A stretch of 64,000 bases of DNA from Struthidea cinerea (lineage: Eukaryota > Chordata > Aves > Passeriformes > Corcoracidae), in contig VZTI01003778.1 in NCBI GenBank assembly GCA_013397865.1, positions 497,160-561,159 of the forward strand, in the 5' to 3' direction. Position numbers and translations under genes: made by a program. A model generated the notes under the pieces. That model searched no databases. It saw only the letters and a list, made by a program, of their open reading frames with translations, and was not told the origin of the DNA. Below are positions 40,649 to 53,700 of the stretch, one piece after another (the first letter of the stretch is position 1; each line of letters starts with the position of its first letter).

Positions 40649-43600
40649 TTTGAAAACTATGTTGCTTTCAAACTCCCTTTGAATGTTTCAACAACTCCAA
40701 AGAAACAGCGAAACATTTCCGTTTGAAGCCACTCAAGATAACTCATGTAGTTATTCATAAATATTTACAAGTCAAACTCATGCAATTACCTGCATTTTCA
40801 AAACCACATGGAATGCTAGAAAACTGATTCTAAAATTATTTAAAATCAAAGGAATCAAAACTGATTTGCATTACTTAATATTTATTGATAGAAAAGATAA
40901 TTAATAACAAACTATGTATTTACCATTTACACTGAAGACAGACCTTTAAGATCAATGAAACAACATGCCCCAAAAACTGGGCTGTCAGATGAAAATGTTC
41001 AGCATTCTTTAGAATTCCTCTGCATTAGATGATCTTCAATTTGCAGGTACAGGGGAAGTGGAAGAGGTGTCCAACAACATGTTTCTTGCTTTTGTTCTAA
41101 ATGATAAAAAACCCAGAAATTAGTTCAAATTAACACAGTTAAAAATAGGCCTATCTGTGCCATAATATTGGGGAGTTGCTAGACAGTAAAGTGGAACAAC
41201 TGCAAATTGTACTCACAATAGCAAGGACATCAGAGCAATTCACCTACTCCAGTGACAAATCAATAAAAACATTAGTATCATTTCAATTATGCTCAAAAGA
41301 GCACATTAGTCTAATTTAATTTAACTAGTAGTGGTCTCTGACAAATGTGCTAATCTGTGCAAAATCTGGAGCTGTCAAAGCCACATCTGGTTGTGGCACT
41401 GACACTTGCTCTCCATGTATTTTCTTAAGCTATTTTGAATTTGAACTGTATCTTGTGAAGAACCAAGAAGCCTCAGTAGTTAATGTGCATGTGAGTTTCG
41501 TGTTACTTTATAAAGATCTTGTGCATATTTTAATTCACTTTAACTCACATTTACACAAATGGTTCACAATTTCTGGTCCACAGTCCCAAAAGTCACACAA
41601 AACTGCTGACAGTAGAGAGAACAACCAAAAACTAAAATTCTTGCTGAGAGAACAATATCTTATGCAACTCCCCACATCAAGTGACAGCTGAGCACTGCTA
41701 CTCCACACGTAGAGTTATATGGGAAAAGCAGACACTTGATAGCCTGGACTGCACAAGACGCCAAATTTTCAACTGGTTTAAAGCCCATGCACAGAATAAA
41801 GACTGCTGATAAGACTCACAGGTGAAAATAACAACCCACTATCCAAATATAGTAAAAGGTTTCAGGGTGTATGCACAGAAAATTGTTACCTAATTCCCCC
41901 AAACTGAGCAGTGGACTTCTCATCAAAACCAGGTATGTGTCTGCCCTAGAGGGACTCCTCAGAGCCAAGACCAGAAAGGGGAGGTTGAAGCTGACGCTTG
42001 TGACTCAACTGAGCGTGCACATTTTGTCCTTTACTGTGGAGAATGGAATGGCAGTGGCTCTTCACCGGTGGCTGGGGCTCTGGCACAGCCCACACTCTGG
42101 TGGCCTGCTGTGTGACATAGAAAAGACTGCTCTCTGCTTGAGGGGTACAGAAATAAGGGTCTTCCCAACAGAAGCGTGAACTAAACTTATAGAAGAGCAG
42201 CTTCCATAGCACAGGTTGCAACTTCACAGGATGTCTGAGGTCAGAGGGGACTTCTGGAAGTCATTTGATCCAACACTGCTGCTCAGGCAGGACCACCAAG
42301 AGCCGGCTGCCCTGGATTCAGATAAGCTCTTTCCCCACATACGAGCTTCTGTTTCCTGATCTCTTCTGTACCTCTTGACCTCTCTGCAGCAACCACAGCA
42401 ACAAGAATGAGGATGCCATGTGTGTACACCAACACTCTGATGTGCTTTGCAAATACACACTGCCACCCATGGCACTAAGTATGGTAAAACAGAGATGATG
42501 GGATCTGAACCTTGTGGACAGAACTGTTCCACATGGAAGGGTATGGAAGGGCATGTCAGGTCTCAGCTCCATCTCCAAGCGAAATGTATGAAGCTGATCC
42601 TGAGGGGCGACCCAACCTTCACAGCTCTTTCAGTCTAGATTCCTTAGACACCACAGAAACATTAAAAGCCAGGAAGATTACTTTCTCCTGGTATTTACCA
42701 GAAAAGGCAAGCAGCACCAGGGTGCGAGAGGGCACATGAGAGACGCACACCCACATGTGTAGCAGTGGGCATGTGCTGCCATGCTACACCTCTCTGCCAA
42801 AACCAGCTGGTGCCAGGCAGCATTCCCACTGGCAAGAGGAATGAAGATGTAAGAGCAGGTGAATGCCTGGCCTAGCCTGCCAATACAAAATCAAGGTATG
42901 GCATGGTGCCTAAGTGATGGCAGACACACGTCAAGATTGTGCCAAGGCAAAGGAAGTCACCAGCACGCTGAATTAGTGCTCTAAGAGTAGCAAAAAGCAC
43001 AGTGCTATGACCCCCCAGGGTAGGTCTGGCCATGGGGAATGGTGCTAGGATGGATTCTTCCAGCACTGCAGAGCCAGCCTCAACAGATGGATGAGGTTCA
43101 AGGGCAACCAAGTGGGCCTGAAGCAGTCTCAGTTCTGCTTCCGCAGCCAGGAAAACAGCAGATGATGATAATAACAAACACCTTGCCAGTGACATCCTAA
43201 GCCAACCTTCTTGGGATTAAAACTACACAAAAATCTTTCAAAGAACAGAGGCCAAAGAAAGCTTTGCATCACTTCTCTGAGAGTTAAAATTGGGAGCTTT
43301 GCCAGGCCCTGTACAAAACTTGCAGGAGAGGTAGCAAAGGAACTTTCAGGCACAAGAACACCTCTGAAATAATTCAAACACCTGGAACTGTGTTAAAAAA
43401 TTATTCAATCCTTGCAAGAGGCAAAAGGACAGAAAAGAAACCTTTGGTAAGGAAAATGCATCCAAATAGGGCAGGAAATTAGTTTAGGCAGCAAGACAAA
43501 AAATGAAGGAGCAGATTCAAACTTGTTGGAGCAGCTGAGCTGAAACAGCAGCAGGTGAATGCCTCATTCTGCAGCCTGTTCCAAGAGAAGGAAGGAAAAA

Positions 43601-44109
43601 AGAGACAAAATTGCACCTTGGACAGATACTTCAAGAAGACAACTGCCAACTTGCATAGAAGGACACAGTGCATCATAGTGGCAGCAGAATGTTCACATGG
43701 AATTTCATGAAGAAAAGGAAATTACTATCAGTATTTTAATAAATACTTGAGGAGACCTCTCCGCTGTAATTTCTGAAATAATTCAAGTTCCAGATAAGAG
43801 AAAAAAAAAAAAGGTTAACACTTCTGCAAATTTTTAGCCCATGCTAAGTCAAATAAATTAAGAGAGGTTTTGATGATTAGCATCACAGTTCAATAGAAAT
43901 GGGCAAGGAGGGATGCAGGAAGTCTGGGGCATGCACCTCATCTACAAGCCTCAGCATCTCACCAGTGATTAGCTTTGCTAGCTGAAAAAGTCCTTGAGAA
44001 GAAAATTTAAAATATTTTCAGCAAAAACAATACTAGTGTTGTAGGTTCCTCCTCTTTTTTTTTTTTCCACCAAAACTCACAAGTATGTCATGCAGCATGA
44101 GTGCAGGAT
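40649..44109. other. intergenic, only a CR1 scrap recognised
   Basis: AT-rich to about 41900, then moderately GC-rich. Apart from the CR1 fragment at 42218-42313, no feature is supported. Confidence 0.65.
42218..42313 (-). mobile_element. short CR1-type 3' UTR fragment
   Basis: The plus strand reads GAGGTCAGAGGGGACTTCTG, then GGAAGTCATTTGATCCAACA and CTGCTCAGGCAGGACCACC, the reverse complement of a CR1 3' UTR. Both the AT-rich terminus and the remainder are missing. Confidence 0.7.
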
Positions 44110-44603
44110 TGTGGTGGGCTGTCCCTGGCTGGATGCCAGGTGCCCACCAAAGCCGCTCTATCACTCTCCTCCCTCAGATGGACAGACGAGAGAAAAAATA
44201 AGGAAAGGCTCCTGGGTTGAGATAAGGACAGGGGGAGATCACTCACCCATTACCGTCACAGGCTGTAGGGAAATCTCAGCTCCAGCGCCTGGAGGACCTC
44301 GTCCCTGCTCCTTCTGCACTGACCTGGGTGTGGGCAGGGCAGTTTCTCTCACATATCCTCACTCCTCTCTTCTCTGTCCGTAATTACCTTCAGCACAGTA
44401 ACCTTTTTTCCTTCTTAAATGTTACCACAGAAGAGTTACCGCCAGCTCTGGTGGGCTCAGCCTTGGCCAGTGGTGGGTTGGCACTGGAGCTGTCTGGCAT
44501 AGGCTCTGTCAGACACAGGGAAGCTGCTACTGGCTTCCCACAGAAGCCATCCCAGTAACCACCCCCCACGACCATCAAAACCTGGCCACACAAACCCAAT
44601 ACA
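44110..44603 (-). mobile_element. solo LTR of an endogenous retrovirus (likely ERVL-class)
   Basis: Read on the minus strand, the element starts TGTATTGGGTTTG and ends CCCACCACA, the TG...CA termini of an LTR. It is flanked by AGGAT (44105-44109) and AGGAC (44604-44608), a 5-bp target duplication with one mismatch. Five-bp duplications are typical of ERVL-type integrases, but short duplications are weak evidence on their own. No retroviral coding sequence flanks it, so it is a solo LTR. It shares both ends and several internal blocks (CTTCTGTGRGAAGC, GGTCAGTGCAGAAGGAG, GATAGARCRGCTTTGGTG) with the plus-strand copy at 27139-28238, but lacks that copy's internal tandem array. Confidence 0.8.
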
Positions 44604-47600
44604 AGGACATAAGAAACAGAAGCCATTTCATGACAAGGTAATGATTTCTGTGAACTTCAGTGGGGTGAGCAACTGAATGAAGCTATACAGTTCACTCAGT
44701 GTATTTTGTTTGAAAGCTTAAACAGGATGCTAACATGGACTCAGTGTGCCACAAAATGAAGAGGGAAATAAAGCAAACATTTAAAGTTAGTTTGTCTTTA
44801 AAATGCAGTGGGGCTTTTTCACTATCTAAAATACTGTTCAAGTCTGGGAGCTGTGTTCTAATTTATAGCTGCAGCAACCTCTCTGCCTTACCTGTGAATT
44901 ACCTTAAGAGTGCACAGTACAGCTTAGTTGCTCATCAGGCAAATGTCTGCTTCTACTGCTGAGAAAATCAGCCATAATAAAAGGCAGACAGCATTTGCTG
45001 GATGCAAAAAAGGCCTCTGCAATTATCACTTAATTGTCCTTCATGGGCCAGTACTGGGAGTCTCATACTTTCCCCTTAAGGTTGCTCCCTTCTTCAGCAC
45101 TTTTCTTAACTGTCTACTTAATTAGTCTTCCTTCCTGGGCTTAATTGTGAATTTGTTTTGATTAATTAGCCTCAGAGCTCACTTGGCACTAACTGAAACA
45201 TAGGAGAAGTGCTCAGTTTCTTCAGTGTACAGGCTACTGCATCCTAGGGGAGCGCCCTCTTTGTCAGCAATAAAATTTCAAGTTCAGATAGTGTTTGAAA
45301 AAAACTTTTTTGTAATTAACTTTCAATTCTTGTAATTACCCCCACTGTACTACAACATGAAAGTGTTGCTAACATAAAGAAAGGGTAAAATTCATTAAAT
45401 TCAGGCCTCTTCTTCAGTGGATTATACATCATGCTCATTAGCTGAACACTGTAGTTTTAGATAAGATGACATAATGCTGTTAAATGCAAATGATCAGATC
45501 ACTACTAGAATCCCAAACCAGGAGCATGGCTTACCACCAGAGACAGCTGCGTCCTTGTGGCACCAACACCATAAAACCTTTCCCATACCAATCTTTTCAA
45601 AGTTACTGAGCTTCACTGAAAACACTTTGCATAACCCAGATCAGTCAGTCTGCAACACGTTTGAGCACTAATATAGAGCCCTTCATTATGTTTACACCTC
45701 TCATATCACTCCTTGCCTCTCCCTCCTTATGGCACGTTGACTCCAGAAAACACCCTCACAGCATTACCATGCATCTGCCATCTTGATCAATTCTCATTTC
45801 AGATACTGTTACTGAAAACACAGGAAAAGGCAGCTTTAAACACCATCACAGTGAAAAAATTTAATAAGCTAAATGAAATAATGTGTGTCAACAGCTATCA
45901 TAGCCACTTAATAAACTTCCTAAATATTTGTTAAGAGTACTGGAATTCCTCAGTTTTCAAATTTAAAAGTCCTTACCTATCTGCAAAGAGAAGTTAAAAA
46001 TCATATTCTAGACATTAATATTTTTTTCTGTGAACACTTTTAGACTTGTATCTCAAATCAACAGTCAGACTGAGTAAAGTAAACACTTTGTTTCTTCCAG
46101 CTCCTTGTTTCAATCACTGTTGCTCTTGTGCTCCAAACAGGACTGCAGAAGGAATGCAAAGTACCTGTGGTTTTACAACCCTTTGTGTTGCACTTTTACT
46201 TGGGCACAGAAGTTTAAATGAAGCAGATCAGAACAGGAGCTTTGTGAGTGGGTTTAAAAACACAGAGCAGCTCTGCAGGCAAACCTTTTAACATATTGGT
46301 TTCCTAATAATCTGCAGCCGACTGTTTTGACTGATGATCAACCATGTTTTCATCTTAGAAATGGACCATAGGAATCACTTTGGTTGTCAAATCCTAACTG
46401 AAGCTCATCCATGCAACCCAAAAAGTTTGCCTTTGAGATCTCTTCTGACTATATTTGTGAACATCTGTGAAGTGACAAGATATTCTGCCAAGGAAATGTC
46501 ACTTTACCAGCTTGGAAAAACTAAGATATTCAGTTACAACAGCTGTCAATACCATTAAAGAGGCATGGTCCATGCTCTTCAGTTAGATGTATCACCTGCA
46601 ATTAATCACCACTTAAAGTAAATCCTGTATTGCAAAAGACATCATGCAGAGTCTATACATCAGTAGAAATACAAGAAAAATTCCTTTATGCTGAAATGCC
46701 TTTTCAGCTGTTATGACATGAGGAAATAGTTCTTTAGGTTCATTGCATTCCCCAAATGTTAATTTAAAATCATCTGCAGATAACCAATTTAGTTGTGCAC
46801 TTGAAAAATAGAAGAAGCTGTATATGTGCCTCAACAGTTTGTTTTATTGGTCCTGTTTATTTTTTCTGTAATTACTCAGCTCACAATCTATTTTATGTTT
46901 ACAGAGTTGTACAAATGTGGATGTGCACACACATCTGACTGTTCTGCAATCATTCTTCTGCTAATTTAAGCTGCAAAAAGCTTTGTTAGTAAAACAGGAA
47001 CAGCTTTCTAACCAAATAACACTACAAAAAGATAGATTTGCAGAAGAACCTACTAACCTATAATTTTTTTGAAGGGAGCCAAAGCCTTCAAAACCCTGAC
47101 TTTTTATCGTGGCAAGACTTCTCAGTTAAGCCTCTTAAAAGAAGCCCCTGGATGTTACCACAGTACCTACTGCAGAACACATGAACCTATTAACATGAAG
47201 CTGAAATATGCGACTTGGCTTTTGTTTCCAGCTCTCTCAATTACTGTTGACAGAAAGCAATGAATACACTGAAACAGGGATGTCCACCAGGATATCAGTA
47301 GGTATCCTCCAGGAACAGTAAGTGTATCTCACAGACCCATGTCTCTTTCAAGACAAAGATCCCACACGTCACTCCACAACAGGTAACACTGGTTAACCAA
47401 CTTCAGCCTAGCTCCGCAAAAACCTGGCTAAACCACAGTAGACAGAGGAAGTGAGATTACTCAGCAGAGCAGAAAATATGTTGGCAAAAAGAATCACACA
47501 CGTGAAGGAAGAACGCTAACTTCTCGCATTTCAGAAAAGGCTTCTTTCTTTGCAATATCCTCTTTGGCTTGATGTATACAAAAACGAAGGAAACAGGAGC

Positions 47601-49581
47601 CAAAAAAGACCAGGCAGAGGTGAAACATCAGCTGCTGCTTCTGACTAACAACTGATTATTGATTGACACACTGCACAACTCAGCAACCATAGGAGTCCTG
47701 GCACTCAACATTCTCCTGCACCTCCTCACACTACATTTAGGCTAATGACACAACAGCAAATTTCAAACAAGTGCCAAGTTGAAGAAAAAAATTTGAAATG
47801 CAATCCAGACCAACGTGAACAGCCCAGGTCCTGCTAAGCACTAATGTTTTAAACAACAATTTTGTGCAAGTGGCTGCAACAAGTACAACACCCATGTAAC
47901 TGAATGAACGCTCAGTAGTTACATCCTACTGTGAATGGCAACTGATTTACATCTCCTCGCAAGAGAATTCCACTAAATTTATCTCCACGTGTAACACACT
48001 CCTCTTCCTGCCTTTCAAAAACCAGACCCTAATGAGCACAGAGGCCAGCAAAGGGCTAACAGCTGTGCTTGAAGCCCCATCTACTGACAAATAATAGAAT
48101 TGTTGCTAAACCACAGCAATATTCCAGGGAACATCCCTTGGAAAACCTGATATTGCTTCTTAAACAAAAAAGTAAACCACAAACATACTCAGATGTAGTC
48201 CAGTTACAAAATGTTCTCTGCAAACTATACAAGACATTTCTCCAAAGAAACTGACCTACCAGGAAGCAACAAAACCATCCAGCCTAAAAAGTGACATACT
48301 TCACCAAATCCTCCCTGTTCTCTTGATGCTCCCAGACACAGAATTAGGAAAACACGAACAGGCAAGCTGACCTCAAACCTGCACTTGAACGTCTGCACTT
48401 TCCAGCCTGTGACAGGAAAAGGTCTGCACACATTACTTCTGCTTAAGACAGCATCCTGAAGGACTTAGTGCTCTTGACCCAAAAGAAAACCCCTCAAAAC
48501 TTTGCTGCCAAGTTGCAGTACAGGGCAGTGGGGGGAGACATATCAGTGTCTGATATGACATGGGTAATGTTATCACTTCTCGTCTCAGCCCACCAAAGGA
48601 AAACACATCCCTGGCAAGCAGCAGCCTGCTGACCTCTGCCACAGCATCCACCCACACTTTCCTTTAGGATGAGGAGCTCTGTAGTCCATCCACATAAGTT
48701 ACCTACACTAACCCCTTAAGTATCCATCCTTCTGCTACCCAATCTGCAGACAGGTAACCAGGTAACACAGATAAGAATTTGCAGGGTATTTTTGTTCACA
48801 ACTCCCTGGCCATTAACACAACTGAAAAGTTTTCTTGTTCTGATTTTCAACTGGAACCAATTTGCTGCTGGGATCCGAGACCATCACATCCATGGCCTGA
48901 CTGCTGCGAGACCTGCTTGGGTCAGAAGCAGAGTCTTTGGTTTAATCCTAGCACTGTACTCTTTTTCCAAGTGGCAAAATTCCAGATCTCTGTAGGCCTG
49001 AGGAGTTGAAAGACTTAAAAACTAAACGTTTTAGTGGGTGGGATCTCCTCAAGCAGTGAGACAGCATGTGTGCCCATCTGGTAGCTGGTATGGCTCCAAC
49101 ACAGGAAGGACATTATTTGAATCTTGCTGACCTTGAAAAGACCAACCCAAGCCCAAAACTTAGAAAAGCTGCCAACACCAAATTTATATTTAGTAACTAA
49201 ATGACTTTTTTCTTTTTTAACTCTTAAACTGCTTCCAAAGGTTGAGGCTGGAAAAAGAAAAAAGTCTTTCTGTGTAGTCTGAACTCTTGACAGTAGTTTG
49301 TTTCAAGACAGAATTAAATGGCAATAGGCATGTTCCTGTTTCATTTTCTCAGTTATGAGAAATAAGCCATGAATGAAAAGACAGCACACAACTTCTACCA
49401 AGTATTTCCACTGTCAGTCTACATATGCACTAACCATAGGAACTACTGCTTGAAAGAGAATGACAGTATTATCTCAGATTCCCCAATCCAAAGGATCTTT
49501 CACAGAGGCATTAGTAATCTTGGTGTCCAAGCCCTTTCACAGACACAGGAAGTTAGCTGAAAGCCAATTCCTCTTTCCTAC
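44604..49581. other. region downstream of CENPC, no gene recognised
   Basis: AT-rich sequence between the solo LTR and the likely CENPC 3' end. It may include further CENPC 3' UTR if distal polyadenylation is used. The stretch 45130-45480 is TAAT-rich and contains a partial CTCF-like core (GCGCCCTCT at 45252-45260). Nothing else supported. Confidence 0.6.
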
Positions 49582-50636
49582 TTTAATGTATACTCTAGAT
49601 TTAGCATAAAGATCATGGCCAAAACTGCTTACAAGGTTAGTGCTCAATCCTCAAGTCCTTAGAAGTTCACAATTCCAATTCAATTTTCCTTATCTCCTTC
49701 TCTTCGAGGATAGAAATGACCAGAGAGAGAAAGCAGAATACCAGAATAGCTGCAGTTTATCCTTATCTTCAGCCAGAAGGAACCTCGAAGAGCTTGAGAG
49801 ACAAATGCTATGTATACCATCTGCTGTCTAGACTTGGCTTCTGGAGTATACAGTATAATTACAGCTTTCCCAAAGGTCCTCATTATTATCCAGGAACACA
49901 GCAAGCAAATCAAAAGGAGATATTAAAGTAATACATTTGGCAATGACCTATCACTGTTACACAAAATAAAGCTATCAACAATGTTCAGAGCTAATCAGGC
50001 CATAGCTTCCACACAAAAGACACAACTGATAAGCTCCTACTTAAGAGCTGCTATTTTCCTATTCAGATTGGAGGCACTAATCATCCAGCTGCCAGACAAG
50101 GAAGGAGCGCCTGTCGTTAACATATGAGAAGGTGGCTGGCCCCCAGCACAGCAGCATTTCAGCAGCCCATCTCCTAGACAACAATTACTGGAATGCAAAC
50201 AGCAGGTTCGTCATTTAAACAGAGATTATTCTGAGCAGGTTGTACCAGGCAGTTGTTAAGTCTATCTATCAGATGTTAGCTGAAGATGTCAACGTTTTTT
50301 CAAGTGCTAAGCATCTTTAGGGAGATTAGGCATATTGATACAATTTGGAACAACAAATATACCCACAGATTTCATACTTATATCTTTCTGTCACTGGATG
50401 GCACAAGAACAACAACTGCTGCGGAGCAAGGCCCTTCAGTATGTCATTTCAGTTTGACAGCCAACTACCAACATTCTTCTGGTTTTTTTCTCAACTCTTC
50501 TTATGTTGATTTCAGCTGCTCTGTATTAATTTGTAATGTTAGGGTGGGCCGACCCAAACTTTTTGTATGTAAAAAGAACTTCAGAACATACAAAAATTTG
50601 TCAAGTGTTTAGGCAAACTTCTCTGCAGAAAGTTCT
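49582..50636 (-). other. CENPC: probable CENPC 3' untranslated region (left end uncertain)
   Basis: Sequence downstream of the CENPC stop. I see no canonical AATAAA on the minus strand close to the stop. The first plausible polyadenylation hexamer is an ATTAAA variant at 49587-49582, giving a 3' UTR of about 1.05 kb. Another signal further left is possible, so the boundary is a guess. Confidence 0.3.
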
Positions 50637-50710
50637 TCACCTGTCTTTGAGTTGTGTGAAGAGAAGAACACTGTCTTCATTCAGAAGATTACGTATGTTA
50701 TATCCATTTC
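50637..50710 (-). CDS. CENPC: CENPC terminal coding exon (last cupin strands and stop)
   Basis: The acceptor is gtttttatttgtag|GA. The 74 coding nt read GNGYNIRNLLNEDSVLLFTQ, then LKDR and TGA at 50639-50637. This matches the vertebrate CENP-C end (N-Y-x-I-x-N-L-x-N-E-x-S-V-L-L-F-T-Q-x-K-x). The stop falls within a few residues of where the family ends, so the C-terminus looks intact. Confidence 0.94.
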
Positions 50711-53700
50711 CTACAAATAAAAACAGAGTAAGTTTTCCTTAGGAGCCACTAGGACTGAAGTCCTGTCTTGTCTTCAGCCAAGTATATTTTTATTTTATAT
50801 ATTTTAACAGAAGAATATTAGCTCCTAATCTAGAATGCCACTCTTACAGGCAGGTCAGTGCATTTCAAAGAGATGACAAGAAATACAGCTAGTGTCATTT
50901 ACTTTAATCTTTACTTAGAAGATTTTTACTGAGAAGAATGTAACAGATTTGAGCTCTCAGCTCTCAAAACCCACAATAAAACTTTAAGGTGACTGAATCT
51001 ACTTTAATTTATTCCTACAGAAACTATCAATAAAAACTGCAATGGAAACTTACCTGCAGGTCTTCACTTGAGATTTGCACACTAACATGACCACAAAATA
51101 GAATTATCTAATAGGCCCTGAGCATCAGGAATGAGCAACATCCTAACACTCATATACAGCCACACGATGAATTACAGGGATCACCTGCCACAAACACTGC
51201 ATTGCCCATCCAGACACACCTAGAGCGGCCATCAGGAAGCAGGGAAGAATGAAGTGTAGATCCTTACGGTCATACAAAACTTTCAGCACTCTACATAATC
51301 TGCTTTCCCAAAAAGCAAACGACAAAATTGTCTCTACAGACCCACTAAACTTTTAAAACTAAAACAAACACCAAAAAAATGCTTCAAAGCATCAAGCATT
51401 AATTGAACAATGATTCTTCACTCAGGACATTGTGCTGAACAGTTAACGGGGAAAAAAGGGCTAATTTCTCATTTTCTAAGGATAAGCTTCTTCACAAGAA
51501 GCTCTACAAAAGCTCTCTACAGCTTCATGAACAGCCTGCTTTAACACTACTACAAAACTTCCTGACTAGTGTCCTAACCCACTGATGGACAGCTTCCCAT
51601 ATGGAATTCATGCCACTTTTCTACCAGAAGGACAAAATCAGGTCTTTAAATTGTCAAAATAACATATGAAGTTATAACCTATTCAACAAGATATTTTGAA
51701 CCTTCTATATACAAGCACAAAGCACAAAATATGGTGAACTGATCCAAATGGATTTTCATAATTTTACATAGGAAAAAAGCAGCAAGCATACAGTGACCAA
51801 AACAATTATATTAACTACCACTAACATTAAGCTGTCCGTGATGTTTCCTCAACATTACAGCTAGTGACAGAACCATATTACCAAGATAAATTTACTCTAA
51901 GAACTTGGTAGTGTCACCAAAACTTCGAGGCCCACTCACATAAACAAGCAGTATATGTATCCCAGCATTCAACAATAAGATCATCAATCCATGTCCAGTG
52001 TCGTGTCACATTGCATTCTTCATCACCCTGTACTTTCCCATTCTCTATTCAGTCTTCTCTCTCTCAATCATTCTGTTTGGTTTTGATTCCTAGCATGCTA
52101 ATTTAGTCTCATGCACCTCCCAACAAATGGGTTTCAGACCCGTATACTCACCTGCTGGAACATAGAAGCAGTCCCCTGCAGTCAGATAATACGATGTCTT
52201 ATGTAATGTAACAATAACTTTGCCATGGATAATATGGAAAGCCTTAATGGAAGCCAAAGGGTTCTAAGGTTAGCAACACTTCCTTTGCAAACATTTAAGA
52301 AAGATATCCAAGAAAACACTTGCATACATATAACAAAGACAAAAACCCAAATAAGCTAGCAGAGCTGCAATCCCTTTTTTCCATACTGATGAAAAATAAG
52401 ATGCACAATTCAAAAGGTGGATGGGGTCCAGTTTTATTTCTTTGCTATTTCTATCTTGCCTGCAAGATCCAGAAAATAGGAGCACATGGACATACAGATT
52501 TAATACGAAGCCAAGGCAGGGCAATGTGTATGCAAATTACCTCTAGCAAACGATCCATTAATGCTTATTTGTATTGAGGGGAGTCGGGGGGACCTCTCAA
52601 CTTCATATGTTACTTCCAACCGCTCCAACAGATCTTGTGTTTACAAAGTCAATTTTATAAAAATTTTTAAAAGCACACTTACTATTGTATCCATGTGGAC
52701 AAACTGGTGCCCCTTTTCTTTAAACGGTTTCAGAATCAATCTACCAGTTGCAAAATGAGATGTATTCAAATTTTTGTATATTTCTACTGCTTCATCTTTG
52801 ACGTAGTAAGCGTGACTGCTTGCAGTGTTGATACAATCTACAAAAAATGTCCAGGAGATTAACATTAATGCTACCACATAATTTGTCTTGCTACATGCTC
52901 AGTGCAATACATATTGTTTCAGTGCAACACCTCCAAAAGCTAGGCTCAATATTTAGCTGAAAAATCAGGACATTTTTTGTGTCTTCCTCAGAACTTTCTC
53001 CAAAAGAACAATGAATATTTCATAACTTCACCTTTTTATGCCCAATCTGGCAGGAACTTTTTTTTTTCTTATCAGTCTATATGATTCAGGAAGTCCCTTG
53101 GTCACATCCCTTCAACTCACCTAGATGTACTTCCTTATTTGTTATTGGGTCCAGTACAATGGCTGGCTTAGATGTATCAGCTAGGGTGTGGTCCAAACTT
53201 GCAGGTATCTCTCTTCTATCTGAGGATACAAAGAAACCAAAACAAAACCAAAAGTAATCAGTATACATTTCAAAAAGTTAATCATTTAACCACAGCTTTT
53301 CCACAATTCTAATGTCACACATTAAGTACTTAAATTTCCTGTAATAAGTGACTAAATAGACTGAATAGTCTTCCTTCAAATAAAGAAAACCATCCATAAC
53401 AATTCTTTGAAAATGTCTTTTTCATTGAAATTATTTCCATATGTAAGAGATGAACAATTTCTAAATCCTAAGGAATTTCCTAGGGTAATGCCAACTATTT
53501 ATCTTATGGTATTAACAACAGTATTTACTCAAAAGTAAACTCTTGCGTTTTGAGAGAAGTGTTTTTCTAGCAACAGATGCCGAGAGAATATTAAATACAT
53601 GATGAAGTACGAAGAACAAGTGTTTTTGCTCTTACCTACTGCTGATAGGCATCAGGAGACTTAAGAGAGAAAGTGTTCAAAAGATAAGCACATGTCCAAT

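Noticed and set aside
51054..51085. Strong donor CTGCAG|GTAAGT in the last CENPC intron
   Set aside because: No acceptor with a pyrimidine tract gives a frame-preserving exon; the known C-terminus is reached through the exon at 50710-50637.
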